Part shown: positions 44,970 to 56,850 of the stretch, in pieces
Layout of the letters: each line of letters starts with the position of its first letter
Numbering within the stretch: position 1 is the stretch's first letter
Source of the DNA: Hofstenia miamia
Taxonomy: Eukaryota; Xenacoelomorpha; Acoela
Direction: 5' to 3'
DNA length: 64,000 bases
Assembly (NCBI GenBank): GCA_004352715.1
Contig: SCFE01000012.1
Coordinates: 2,052,950 to 2,116,949, forward strand
The notes under the pieces: model-generated
Databases searched by the model: none
What the model was told of the DNA's origin: nothing
What the model saw: only the letters and a program-made list of their open reading frames with translations
Made by a program: the position numbers and the translations under genes

Positions 44970-45455
44970 TTAGCTGCAACAGCTGATTTTCTGTGGGTAA
45001 GTTGAAGAATTTCCACTGTGAAGTGCTACACGACCATGGGATTTATTTGTTACAATGCTCAGGAATTTAAAATTTTGATGCACTTTGTACCAAAATGGGA
45101 CTGGCACCCTAAAGTAAGAACGTGGGACCTCGGATTCCAAAAAATTCTTCATAATTCCATTTCCAAATGAAAGGCATCCCATGAGATCACTGGTAAACAT
45201 GGGATAAGAATATTTACTGGGATATGTCTTTTTATGGATGTGGGACCAATAATTTACATGAAATTTGGTCTTGGAGCAATAATTTATGGTCCATTTAGAC
45301 CCTTTGTGCAGAGTGGTCACTATCAAAATTTGGTTGTACACAGTGGTCAAATGAAGACCCAGTTTTGTCCATAGTGGGCAGGGTGTCCGTGAAATACCTC
45401 GCACATGAAATACCTCGCATGTCGTCATTACTACGTCATCATGCGCTTTTTGCAT
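44970..45455 (-). other. 161-codon open frame beside telomere-like tract, unrecognised
   Basis: A 486-bp minus-strand frame without stops in a locally less AT-rich stretch, next to (TTAGGG)n. The translation has evenly spread Trp, Tyr and Pro, but no motif I know, no signal peptide and no strong coding signature. It could be a repeat consensus fragment or a chance frame. Confidence 0.2.
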
Positions 45456-45531
45456 TAGTTTTTAGTAATTAATTTAGTAATTAGATGGGAAACGAAATAT
45501 CTATATTTAGAGTGCTTTAATATAATATAAT

Positions 45532-45579
45532 TTAGGGTTAGGGTTAGGGTTAGGGTTAGGGTTATGGTTAGGGTTAGTG
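45532..45579. repeat. (TTAGGG)n telomere-like tract
   Basis: About seven TTAGGG units with one TTATGG variant, running into a 1000-N gap, so the tract may be longer. Ordinary sequence on both sides makes it interstitial, a misplaced chromosome end, or a satellite. Confidence 0.9.
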
Positions 45580-46579
45580 NNNNNNNNNNNNNNNNNNNNN
45601 NNNNNNNNNNNNNNNNNNNNNNNNNNNNNNNNNNNNNNNNNNNNNNNNNNNNNNNNNNNNNNNNNNNNNNNNNNNNNNNNNNNNNNNNNNNNNNNNNNNN
45701 NNNNNNNNNNNNNNNNNNNNNNNNNNNNNNNNNNNNNNNNNNNNNNNNNNNNNNNNNNNNNNNNNNNNNNNNNNNNNNNNNNNNNNNNNNNNNNNNNNNN
45801 NNNNNNNNNNNNNNNNNNNNNNNNNNNNNNNNNNNNNNNNNNNNNNNNNNNNNNNNNNNNNNNNNNNNNNNNNNNNNNNNNNNNNNNNNNNNNNNNNNNN
45901 NNNNNNNNNNNNNNNNNNNNNNNNNNNNNNNNNNNNNNNNNNNNNNNNNNNNNNNNNNNNNNNNNNNNNNNNNNNNNNNNNNNNNNNNNNNNNNNNNNNN
46001 NNNNNNNNNNNNNNNNNNNNNNNNNNNNNNNNNNNNNNNNNNNNNNNNNNNNNNNNNNNNNNNNNNNNNNNNNNNNNNNNNNNNNNNNNNNNNNNNNNNN
46101 NNNNNNNNNNNNNNNNNNNNNNNNNNNNNNNNNNNNNNNNNNNNNNNNNNNNNNNNNNNNNNNNNNNNNNNNNNNNNNNNNNNNNNNNNNNNNNNNNNNN
46201 NNNNNNNNNNNNNNNNNNNNNNNNNNNNNNNNNNNNNNNNNNNNNNNNNNNNNNNNNNNNNNNNNNNNNNNNNNNNNNNNNNNNNNNNNNNNNNNNNNNN
46301 NNNNNNNNNNNNNNNNNNNNNNNNNNNNNNNNNNNNNNNNNNNNNNNNNNNNNNNNNNNNNNNNNNNNNNNNNNNNNNNNNNNNNNNNNNNNNNNNNNNN
46401 NNNNNNNNNNNNNNNNNNNNNNNNNNNNNNNNNNNNNNNNNNNNNNNNNNNNNNNNNNNNNNNNNNNNNNNNNNNNNNNNNNNNNNNNNNNNNNNNNNNN
46501 NNNNNNNNNNNNNNNNNNNNNNNNNNNNNNNNNNNNNNNNNNNNNNNNNNNNNNNNNNNNNNNNNNNNNNNNNNNNNNN
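45580..46579. other. Assembly gap (1000 N)
   Basis: Exactly 1000 N following the telomere-like tract. Confidence 0.99.
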
Positions 46580-46647
46580 AAAATTTTTAAACCTTTCAGA
46601 CATAATTGACGAAAACGTTATCTAGAATACAAGCAACTTTACAAAAA

Positions 46648-46678
<31 letters not shown>

Positions 46679-47086
46679 TCCAATTTTAAGTATATAAAAT
46701 TAACTGTTATATTAAAATAAATGCACAATTTTTTTTTATGACACTTCAATATTTACATCTTAATAATGAAAAAAGCTAATTTCAGCTTCAAGTCAATAAT
46801 GTGTGAGACTTTCAAAAATAGATTTAAGAAGTGGCAAAATACATTATTGCATTAATGGCATACTTGGCATACTCAATAAAGTAATCAAATGCTTTTAGCA
46901 TTAGGGCTAGTCTCTGATCAAAACTAGTGCTAGTAGCAAACACTTTACAAAGTCATCACCCCCATTTTCATTATAGTAAATTTTAGGTGAAATTTTCTTC
47001 AGCCAATCTCATTTTCCTTGCAAGCCAATCAGAATTAAGCAAAGTTGGAATAGAATCTAGCCAGGGCTATCAATTTTCTTAAATTA
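46580..47086. other. Spacer with (TA)n at 46651-46678
   Basis: No gene seen; one TA microsatellite. Confidence 0.5.
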
Positions 47087-47584
47087 CTGTATTTACCCGT
47101 TTATAAGCCGCACCCTGAGTGTGCTTTTTAAGTTTTTTCAGCAGTATAAAAACATATTTATTTACATTATTCATATATTTTTTACAATTTTGAAGAAAAG
47201 AAACCTGCCTTTCCGCTATTTTTAGCCTATCTTAATACATTAAGTAAAACTATAAAGTTTATAGATTTGCTTAAATATACTGTTATATATTGACATTTTT
47301 TAGTTAAGGATAATTATTTTTACATGACTTCGTGGTTTTATATTTTATATTGCTTAAATATATACCGCGTGCTATTGCGTGTTACCGCGTGCTGCAAATA
47401 TGCTGAATTATGATAAGTTATCAGTCTATATCGATTATATTTTAAACTTTTTGAGTATTTTATCGTATTTCTTATCGTTTATTTTGTTCGCGTGTCGCTA
47501 TTCTACAAGTTCGCCTGCGGGGCGAACTGCTTTGAGAGCAAATTTTCGTGGAAAATGGTGCGGCTTATACACGGGTAAACACGG
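47087..47584. mobile_element. MITE 4, TA target site
   Basis: The left end CTGTATTTACCCGTTTATAA and inverted right end CCGTGTTTACCCGTGTATAA match over 28 bp, both continuing GCCGCACC, and are flanked by TA on both sides. TA duplication suggests a Tc1/mariner-type mover. The 498-bp interior has no transposase; the 79-aa plus frame at 47379-47618 runs through the right inverted repeat and is not a gene. Confidence 0.75.
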
Positions 47585-47586
47585 TA

Positions 47587-48100
47587 ATCTTTTTCGTTTT
47601 GCTTATATGATAATTTAGCTGAATGCATGTTGTTTTTCTATCTTTGGGGTTCATTTAATAGTCACACACCAAATTTAGGCTCAAGGGAAGCAATTCTACA
47701 AAAATATATAAAAATTTGGTTTTATTGCTATTTCAACAGTTACGTTTTCGAAATAATTTTTACATTTTCAAAAAATTTGGGCGTTACTCAACATCTGATA
47801 TTATTTTCATGTTGATTTTGGCAATTCTTCCAAGTGAGAATGAAGGCTGCTTCCTGCCATGTCAACAATTTTGGCCAGTTTTATCATGAGTGTCGGTAAA
47901 CAACATGCTTAAACCATTTCTGATGTCAAAATTCGGACAATTCAGTCTTCTTTCAAAATAATACGTAGTGCCCACCCCTCCCCCCTCCCATTTCTCCCTA
48001 TATACTTAGCGTTCATATATATTTGACAACCTTTAGCAGAGCGCCCATATACTACTACAACTAAAAGACAATTAAATACATATTACAATTAATGAAGAAT
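47587..48100. other. Spacer
   Basis: It contains a C-rich patch (near 47973-47990) and no gene. The end probably overlaps the 3' tail of the LINE that follows. Confidence 0.4.
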
Positions 48101-49410
48101 GTAAAGTTACGTAAACATATTATGTTTCCTGTCGTATGAATCTAGGAAAAAATTCCAAAATACATCTTTAATTCTGTTTTTAAAATAGAAGGTTTCTCAT
48201 AAATGTCAATATGTTTCCAGTTTAGTTAATCGATTTGTTAGTCTCGACACCCGGTTGAAATAATATTCATCTGTATTTTTGGTGTTTGTTCTTGGGACGT
48301 TGAAGCAATTTGTGGAACTTTCTCTGAGATTGTGTGAATTTTCACCATACATTGAAAGGAATTAGTAGTAATCAATGTCGTAGTAATCATTAACTAATTT
48401 ATTAAGAAAATTAATATCTTCGAATTGTAGATACAGAGAAAAAGGTAAGGGACCAATGAATTTCAAGCGCTCAGTATGTAATACCTTTTCTATTAAAAAA
48501 TCAATTGACTGACACGGCTTTGAAATAAATCGAGTGCATTGATATTTGAGGCATTCGCATGCCAGGTAATGGAACCATACAACAATATGAGTAAGATGTA
48601 AAGCTTATATATGTTTAATTTGCATGAGAGATTTAAATTTTTTGGTGAATTCCTTTTTATCATAATAAATCGGTTGTGTGCGGCGCAGATCGTTGTATTG
48701 ATATGGTGCTTCCTGCTTAAGTTAGATGTGAAGAAAATTCCAAGGTCTTTGATTGGGTCTGAAGTGAACGCTATATCTGTTAACCCAAAAACACAAATTG
48801 GAGAATGCGATACACTATAATTTCTTTGAGTGAAGACAACAAGCTCTGTTTTGGATTTGTTAAAATCCAATTTTGCAGTTTTAACGGACAAATATTAGAA
48901 ATTTTGGTATCGTCTGCATACATAAAGAGCAGGGAAAATACGTCATCGTTAATAAATACAATGAAAAATAAGGGCCCAAGAATAGATCCTTGTGGGATGC
49001 CCTTGTAACTTCTAAATAACTGGAACTTTCACCATCAATTAATGGCTGGTGAGTTATGATTTTGTTAATTGCAGATTTCCACAAATACCAATATTATGAT
49101 CGACACACTCAAATGCTTTCGCAAAATTGAGGTAAACAGCATATATGTCGATATGTTTGTCAATGTTCTTATATAATATAAGACAGGTGAAGAAGCATTT
49201 GGATAACGGTTGACTTCTTTTTCATAAAACCATGTTGATTTTGACAAATATTCTGTGAAATAAATTTGTACAAGTGATTAAAAATAATTTTTTCCATGCA
49301 TAAAGAAAATTTTGATAGACTGTCAATGGGGCGGTAGCTGCAAACGTCGTTTTTATCACCTTTCTTGAATAAGGGTTTAACATCAGTTAATTTATACAAA
49401 ATAATGGAAT
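48101..49410 (-). mobile_element. LINE RT and C-terminal remnant, minus strand
   Basis: Minus-strand pieces in order: VKPLFKKGDKNDVCSYRPID and NQHGFMKKKS (49399-49169), AKAFECVDHN, GHPTRIYSWALIF, then 48891-48493 with KLDFNKSKTELVVFTQRN, DPIKDLGIFFTSNLSRKHHI and LLYGSITWHANASN. Weak homology (RIKDVFWNFFLDSY) continues to ~48160. All are landmarks of Jockey/CR1-type RT and its thumb. Several frameshifts. Confidence 0.8.
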
Positions 49411-50329
49411 CAAATCAAATAATTGAGTGCATTCTCTGCAAGTGTAGACCAACAAATGAGTTTAAATTTCTATTGGGTTGTAATATACAATTCTCCAACT
49501 GATAAGAAAGAAGAATTGTTGCTGACTGCAACAATGGAGGATTTCAACATTGATGCTTTGATATCTTCAACAATGACGTATATTTGCAATATATATCTAC
49601 GAACGATTTCCGTTTTCGAATAAATGAAATCACAAGGACACAAATTAATCGAAAATGTTATTTAAAACGGAGCTCTTAACATATTTATCATACACTTAGT
49701 CACACTTTTTCTTGTACACGTGTAGGTTTTGAAACAACACAGAAAATGTGTGTTTTTGTGTAATTTTCAAGGACACTCTTGAGTTGCGTGCTCTTCAGGT
49801 TTTACTTCACAATTCTCAAATATTTGTTTAACTTGTTTAGGTGTTTGTGTTGCTTGTAGCAAATTCTAACAACACTTTTCATGAAGTAAGTTATTTTGAC
49901 TTATTTATTAGTGGTAATGTTGAATCGTTTTCCATCATAATTCCAAAAACTCATTTGCACTTTTCTCCCTTTCATTGATGACATCAGCTTTATAGTCATT
50001 TTCTGTTTTATTCTCATTTACAGAATGAGCAACTTCTTTTGCTTCATCAATCATTTCTAACATAAACCGAATTGCGAAAATTGAAATTAATAAATTTACA
50101 AATTAACCTAATGATAAACAAGCTAATAAATATCAGATCGTAAATACAATAGATAGCACTTTAGTATACATGTAACTCTCGTAAAACTTAGTCAAGAAAT
50201 CTTAATGTAACAATAAATTGAATTTGCATTGAGGTTTTATAGATCACATGGTACGTTACTAAGGATTAATTGTGATTATGGGAAATAAGACAACTGTGAG
50301 ATTATCTATCCAAAATATGTTAACAAATG
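49411..50329. other. Interval with coding-like minus-strand stretches
   Basis: Minus strand 50090-49955 reads RFMLEMIDEAKEVAHSVNEN and onward to KSANEFLE, rich in charged residues. About 49868-49770, after a TTGTTAG acceptor-like site, reads NLLQATQTPKQVKQIFENCE and on to a stop. They look more like real protein than chance AT-rich translation, but no good donor joins them. Perhaps a pseudogene or part of an unrecognised gene. Confidence 0.25.
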
Positions 50330-51040
50330 ACATCAATTTTTATTCAGTGGCTGAAGATATTCCTACAATACAAAGTCTTTTGCCATTGGTAATCATCCTG
50401 AATCTTTGACTCTATGCCCTATTTCAAGAGTTGCAAAATATTGTAAATCCAATATAATTATGAAAGCTGTATTACTGAATTTTAGCATTCAAGCATCTCT
50501 TTTTCATGATTTGAGAATAACCAAAATAATATCTGTTTGTAAAATTGCAAACCAATCTCATTATTGTCAACTTTTGGAAAAATATTTAAATTCATGAATA
50601 AATATAATCCCAATTTCTGATGCTACAAATATTCAAGTAACTTCCACTTGCAGAAACATACAAGATACGGGTTTACAATATAATCTCGATATTCTACTAG
50701 GTTAGCTCGGTTTTAATCGTCTCTCTTTTAATTGTCTCAAAAGTATGTGATATTTTGATGAAAACATGACACTTCGTAGCTAACCATGTTACATTACAAT
50801 TTTATGAATTATGCCTAATGCCAATAGCTCTGTACAGTATATTGAACTATGGTGGTACCTCATACAATACATTGGTGTTTATTTTACACATTCAAAAGAA
50901 AATAATAACCATAAACTTCAAATATTCTCCTTACTCAATTAAACAGTCGTTTATACAAGCAAATTTGAGCACTATTTATGAAATATACATTTGCGAACTC
51001 CTAATGTACGTAATAAAGTTTCAGCGATAAGAATATCCAA
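50330..51040 (+). mobile_element. LINE remnant, plus strand
   Basis: 50406-50597 resembles the RT N-terminal region (ITKIISVCKIANQSHYCQLL, compare the ITPVYKKGDP-type motif) and 50818-51030 the post-RT thumb (ILNYGGTSYNTLVFILHIQK). Strongly decayed, with the catalytic core missing. Confidence 0.45.
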
Positions 51041-52660
51041 TAAAACTTGATGACTTTGTAAAATATATAATTCTTTCAGCGCGAGAATCCGAGAAAAATA
51101 GAAAGCTGCTTAAGTTCTATACTCAGAATAGTTAATTAATGAAAATATTATTCCACGACCGGAAAACCAATGCAATAACCTATTAAAAGGGTTAAATGTC
51201 ATTCTTAGTTTTTTTATATTGTTTTAAAAACTGTGACATTTGCTGTTAGATGCATTTCTTAATTTGTCGTTTTTCAATGAATGAATTATCAAGTACAGTA
51301 GTGCAAAATATAGAGTTATCTTCTTATTTATTCCTAATATTTCCCATGATTTAAGACTTTATCGTATGTTTCATGGCATTTAGGGTGTACATTATTTTTA
51401 CTTTTTTAGTATTTGAGCTACTCTTTATTACAGTAATATAATGGATGAAAAATTTTGCGTAACTAAGTTTATATTATATAAATAATTCTTATGAAATTGA
51501 CATAAATTCTATTTGTCATACCTAACCCTAACCATTAGTAACTCAAAAATTAACATTCGAATGCGATTTTGTATTTATTGAGAAATTTCATCTTCTCTGC
51601 TTTTGATTATCGAAAAGATGCTTAACAATGCTGTCAGTGCATCTATGGTCGAATCGTGTCTGCAAATGAAAGCATTCAAAAACTGATTCCCAAATATATT
51701 GTTTATTATTATCCCGCAAACATGTTGTGTTTAGAGTGATCGAAATTTAGCGATAGAATTCAAGTCTCATAGTTCAGTTTTGGTTAAAAAACGGATTTTG
51801 ACAAAAGATTCATCAGGCGTAGACAATTGTTTGTAGTTTAAAACGACATTAAGCGTCAAATATACAATTGCATTGACATGGCGCTTAAAAACATAATAAT
51901 AAAGCATCACGAAGAATTGCTTTTGCAGATTATAATATCACTTTCTTTTGCCTAATGCAGTGTTGTAGAAATCAGGTTCATTTCTTTGTTTTTATAAGAA
52001 ATGCATTTCATAATTCTGTGAACTACAGGTTTTTTCGGTCAATTTAGTCCAAAGCATTATCATCCGACCTGTCGTTTTATTGATCTTAGCCAAATGTTTA
52101 CTAGTGTTTATCATTGTGTGTTTTTTCCATGCTTCATCTTAAGTATTTATTATAGAAGAGTTGATTACTAAATATTTGAAACAAGTCTGAAATAGTTATC
52201 TTATCAATGTTGTTTTTAAAAAAAATTTTTTTGCTAAACAACGTTTTACTTATTGTATTATTACGAGCGTAATATTTGCTTCTGGTTTAAATACCAATCT
52301 TTTCTGTTGCAATTAATTCAATGAGTAATGCAAATACCTTTGACATTTTGGGAGAAAAGGTAAAGTATTGAAACATTAGTTGTTTCAAGCAGCGTAGCCT
52401 TACAGAAATTCAAGCAAGCAAGTTTTTAGGCGTTTAGACAAAAGATCTTAATTGTGGAAAACAATGGTATAAAGAAACGAATACTTGTTATTATTTAACT
52501 TATACTTTGATTTGTTTTTGTCCATCTCCAACGCTGTTGTGTTGCAAACCATTCCATTTTGTCATACAGAATGCAAGATTAAATATGTGTTTTTCCTGAT
52601 TTTAACGTACTGTTATCGTATCAATTTTTAAGATCAAAGCTTAAAGGTTCTTGGAATCTA
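51041..52660. other. Upstream region of second ankyrin gene
   Basis: No gene or repeat recognised. A 5'UTR exon of the ankyrin gene may lie here. Confidence 0.4.
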
Positions 52661-52704
52661 ATTCTCGTTTGACATTTCTGTAATTATTTCAATGTTTTAG
52701 AAAT

Positions 52705-54395
52705 ATGGAGTGGGAAGGTTGCTCGGATATCACACCATATAAACCAGAAGCAGCTGAATCTATGAATTTATTAATAAAAAGAATTAAAGAAATTGATGAT
52801 GATGAAAGTCTCTGGATGAATTTAGAAATTTACGAATTTAAAGTTAATAGGTGGGAATTACTAAATGAAAATGAGCCAACTAAATATTGGGCACCACTTC
52901 ATTACGCAGCCAGCAGAGGTGTTACTGTCAAAGTGGGTCTGTTTAGCGTTGTCTAAAAATGTTTTTTTAACAATTAGTAATAAAACTATGTGCGCTTAAG
53001 ATATTTGCGAGGTGTAGATAAATTGCCTGGATTTGAATTTTTTACCAATCGCACTAGCATCGAAGTTGTTGAAAAGCACAGCAACTCGATATGATTTTGC
53101 ACCACTGAAAATGTTGCCATCTAATAAATTTAGAGTTAAGCTGGAGTTATGTGCTTATATTTTGAAATATTTATAGAGATATTTAAGAAAAAAGTATACT
53201 TAATGATTTGTGTGATTCTAGGTACTAAATGATGATTTTATTTTAAAAATTATCATTGAATTGCTTCAACAGAATATTTTTTAATTTGCAATGTAGGGGG
53301 ATTCATATACTATGTCCAGTCTCATCTTGTCAACTCCAAAGTTCCATGTATATATATATAATATTTTCATACCTAAAATGTTTTTAATTAATAATTACAT
53401 AATATATAAAAATGGAGATAGTTTTTTAAATCACTATTGTTGCATTTATTTGTTGAAATTTATTTATATAATTTTAATCTTTTGCCTTTACTTTAAAAAC
53501 TAGTTTTGTATGCCATGCTTAAATAAGTCAGTAATATATTATTTTGTTCTTTAGATAAGTTAGTACGAAAACAGGCTACTTAGTTCTTAGGAAGAAAATA
53601 TAATTGCGTTAAACAAATAAAAGTTTTCTATTTTTACTGTTACTCCCGCATTGTTTACGCGAACGTTATTATATTTAGTATGAAGATAGGGTTTGTGTAA
53701 AAACGTGGCCATGTGGAAAATTTGAATTTCTATATATATATATATATATATATAATCCGTTTTTCAGATTTTGCTTAATTTCTTAATTAAATTAATATTT
53801 CAAATATTATTTTAGGTTATTGAAAAGCTCTTGGCTAAATCTGCTTGGCGCTCTCTTAAAGATGCTGATGGTAATACTCCTCTGGATTTAGCTATGCATT
53901 CAAACCACTCTCACCTTTATGAAGTTCTTAGGCCTCAATTTCCCATTAAGTTTAATGACGAATATATTGACGACGTTGAGAAGCACTTTCACGAGTTAAT
54001 TAATGACAGAGCAAGTGCATTAGTAAAAAAACATAAGCTAAGACTACCACAGTTGAGACCTCTTTTGGAAAATCCTTTCGAAAGAACGTAAGTAATTTAC
54101 AATCCAGTTATTACATGGATTTGTCAATATTTGTTTTAAACAAAGTTGAATTACATTTACCCCAAAATGCACCAACAGCTAATCACCTATTTCAAATTTC
54201 ACATGTTATATATTTAGAGGATTTCCTGTTCCTGGAATGTATGGGGGATTTAACTATGGGTTCGACATTGATGAAAAATCCAAAGAAATTAAATGTTTGA
54301 AAGTTGATAGTTGGTGTCGCGTTGTTGGGGGCTCTGGCCAAACGCATCACGTAACAAATGAAGGCTACACTTTAGTAGCACAAGGATTTGATTAG
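52705..54395 (+). CDS. Ankyrin-repeat protein with conserved C-terminal module, paralogue 2 (3 exons)
   Basis: Exons 52705-52932, 53816-54087 and 54218-54395 (introns GTGGGT...TTTTAG phase 0 and GTAAGT...ATTTAG phase 2) give 225 aa with no break. Same architecture as the copy at 24529: acidic N terminus, APLHYAASRGVTVK / VIEKLL ankyrin segment, DGNTPLDLAMHSNHSHLYEV, linker EKHFHELINDRASALVKKHK, then VPGMYGGFNYGFDIDE and SWCRVVGGSGQTHHVTNEGY, ending LVAQGFD. Intron positions and phases are identical, so the two arose by DNA duplication. The acceptor-like TTTTAG 4 nt before the ATG and a GTTTGACATT block upstream are also shared. Intron 1 is only 883 bp, with (TA)n near 53732-53754. Conserved reading frame despite many base differences suggests selection. 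Function unknown. Confidence 0.88.
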
Positions 54396-55236
54396 AAGCC
54401 TAGTCTCAATCAGATTGCTTTATTGGGCTTCCGAAAGTAGAATTTTTAATTTTGATGTATATTTCTATAATTTTATTAAAAGATGATAGTGTTGTAAATA
54501 ATTTTGTACTACTGATTTTAGGAAATGATTGCGTTGTAAATGATTTTACTAATGATTACAAATTTAACGGAATTTTACTTGTTTGCTTATTTATTGCGTT
54601 TTAGTACAACTTATGTGATATACGATATGAATCCAATTGAAATTATTGCATTGCTTTTAAAAGCCCTGTTTGGTTTTCAATGAATATCCAAAAGGCGAGG
54701 TTTTTCAGCAATGCTATTACTGGAGAAAACATGCTCATCAGAAAATGACAGGTTGTACCAGCAATCATCATCCAAGCACTAGTTGCCCGTTCGTGCAGTG
54801 CTTTAAAGTAGAGTTTTAATTACTGCGTATTAATTTGCACAAGTAACTTTTTATTTTTTGTTGTTTAAAACTTATGCAATTGAAAAATATGGTTTTTTTA
54901 GTATTTAGACAGTTTTTGTAGATTGTAATTGTTTGTGATCATTGACATGTTAACATCATATAAGGAAATCAAGCAATAATTATTCACTTTCTCAATATCA
55001 AAATCTTTCATCCCCAACAAAAAATAGCGAATTTATTAACAATTTATTCAGCAGAAAAGTGAAAAAACACATATACAATTCACATAAACCAAAAAAGAAA
55101 TCTTCCAGTCTTTGGATAAATTACTATAGTACTATTTTAATATCGACTTATAGTATAGTCATTGTTATAAAATTTGTATCCTAACCATGGTTTACCAGAT
55201 ATATATTTTTGCTTAAGGAAGATTTTTAAATGCTTT
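54396..55236. other. 3' flank of ankyrin paralogue 2
   Basis: The first ~100 bp (CTTTATTGGGCTTC; TATTTCTATAATTTTATT) are similar to the 3' flank of paralogue 1, as expected of a shared 3'UTR. No other gene seen. Confidence 0.5.
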
Positions 55237-56300
55237 TTAAAAGTTTTCAATATTTTTAAATTCTTTAGGTAGCGAATTCCTAATAGCACGTGGTGGTAAC
55301 TGCCTAATTACTAGTGTCATACTTTTTATATCTACAGCTAATTCTTTAGCTATTAAATTGATGTGGGAGTTGGATTTTAACTTTGAGCCAATAGCTACTC
55401 TTAGATACTTGAAAGATAGGAACATTAATATTATTCACATTTAAAGTCACTGCAAAAACATCGTAATTGCTTTTACTCGGCTGTAAAATACAAAATTACG
55501 TCTTAGCTTCATTGATATTCAACTTGTGCATACAAAAGTATTTTGACAATTTGTTACAATTCAATTCTATAGATTTTGCTGCGACCTACATCGATGAATT
55601 ATCGTTGAAAATACAGGTGTCATCAGCATATTGGATTAAATTGCAATTAGTTATAGAATGCATGTCATGTACATAAATACTAAAAAGAAGAGAACTTAGA
55701 ATCTTACCTTGAGGCACCCCATTGTAAACCGATAACCATTCTGAAAAACTCATTTACTTTAACTCGTTGGAATCTTTGATTGAGATAATGAGTTTTCAAT
55801 TGCTTACTACTATTAGAAATTCCTAAGTCAGATAGTTTTTCAATTAGTATATTATGATTAATCAAATCAAAGGCTTTTTAAAGTTCTAAGCAAGCTATGG
55901 CTACAAATTTATTAGAATCGAGTGATGCTCTCCAAGTTTCAGTAGAATTTAATAGTGCATCAGTTGTTGAGAAATTTTTGCGATATCCAAATTGCGTGTT
56001 TGATAATGAATTATACTTATTTAAATGTTCAGTTATTTGATTATGTAATAATCTTTCGAATATTTTGCTTATTGGAGAAGTAATTGAGATTGGTTGATAG
56101 TTAGTGGCAATTGATGGATCATTTTTCTTTAAAATAGGAGTAATGTGAGCAATTTTTAAATTATCCGGGAAGTAATTTTATTTTATGCATTCATTAAAGA
56201 TAAAATTTCAGGGCTATTCAATGATGTCTGCGGTAATTTTAAGGGCCCTTGAGGTTGAGGTTTTAGGCTTATTGATTGACTTAATAATTTCATAACAAGT
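55237..56300 (-). mobile_element. LINE RT remnant, minus strand
   Basis: Minus strand in order: NLKIAHITPILKKNDPSIAT, SPISKIFERLLHNQITEHLN, NTQFGYRKNFSTTDALLN, KAFDLINHNILIEKL, LIQYADDTCIFNDNSS (ADD catalytic box) and KYFCMHKLNINEAKT, then 55425-55237. Several frameshifts and stops. Closely related to the copies at 56880 and 60480. Confidence 0.82.
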
Positions 56301-56529
56301 TCATAATAATTTTGCGTAAAACGTTTTCGTACTTAACGATGGGGCCATTGTATTTTCATAGGTTAACAAAAGTCTTATTTAATTTAATTCATTATTTAAT
56401 TTATTTTTATTCATTGAAGCAATTAACTTAATTTCTCAAAAACTTCCAACTAATGGAACATTTGAATTGCTTCATACTCTAGTATTAAGTCATTTCAAAT
56501 ATGTCAACATACTCTACACAGAAGATAAG

Positions 56530-56850
56530 GAAGAAGAAATGTCTATATTTAGAGTTGATTTGTACAATGTAAAATACTGTTTAAAACTCTAGAGTAAAAA
56601 ACTATACAAGTACAAAAACAAATAAACATGTACACAAATGAATATTTACAAAGGCAATTATAACTAATGGTCTGGACTATGGCGAATTTATATGCGGTCA
56701 ATTGAATAGTCAGTATTATAAAATTTAAAAGCTCACCATTTGTATTCAAGTCTTTCCTTTGTATAACTATGGAAGTGTTTATTTAATTTGTCTTTGAATA
56801 CTCTTGTTTTATTGATTTGTTTTATAGATTTGGGTATAGTATTCCATATA
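56530..56850 (-). mobile_element. LINE 3' end fragment, minus strand
   Basis: Parallels the 3' end of the next LINE copy: KSIKQ...-like stretch, then DLNTNGELLNF in the place of KWRGFKFYNS, and the plus-strand motif GGACTATGGCGAATTTATAT, compare GGGCTATGGCGAATTTTGAT at 56913. A 5'-truncated or duplicated tail. Confidence 0.65.

Noticed and set aside
51515-51533. CCTAACCCTAACC, a possible second telomere-like tract
   Set aside because: Only about two units; expected by chance in this length of AT-rich DNA.
52933-53815. Search for a cysteine-knot peptide gene in intron 1 of ankyrin paralogue 2
   Set aside because: No six-cysteine frame found on either strand by eye, so the ICK-like gene does not appear to be duplicated with the ankyrin gene.
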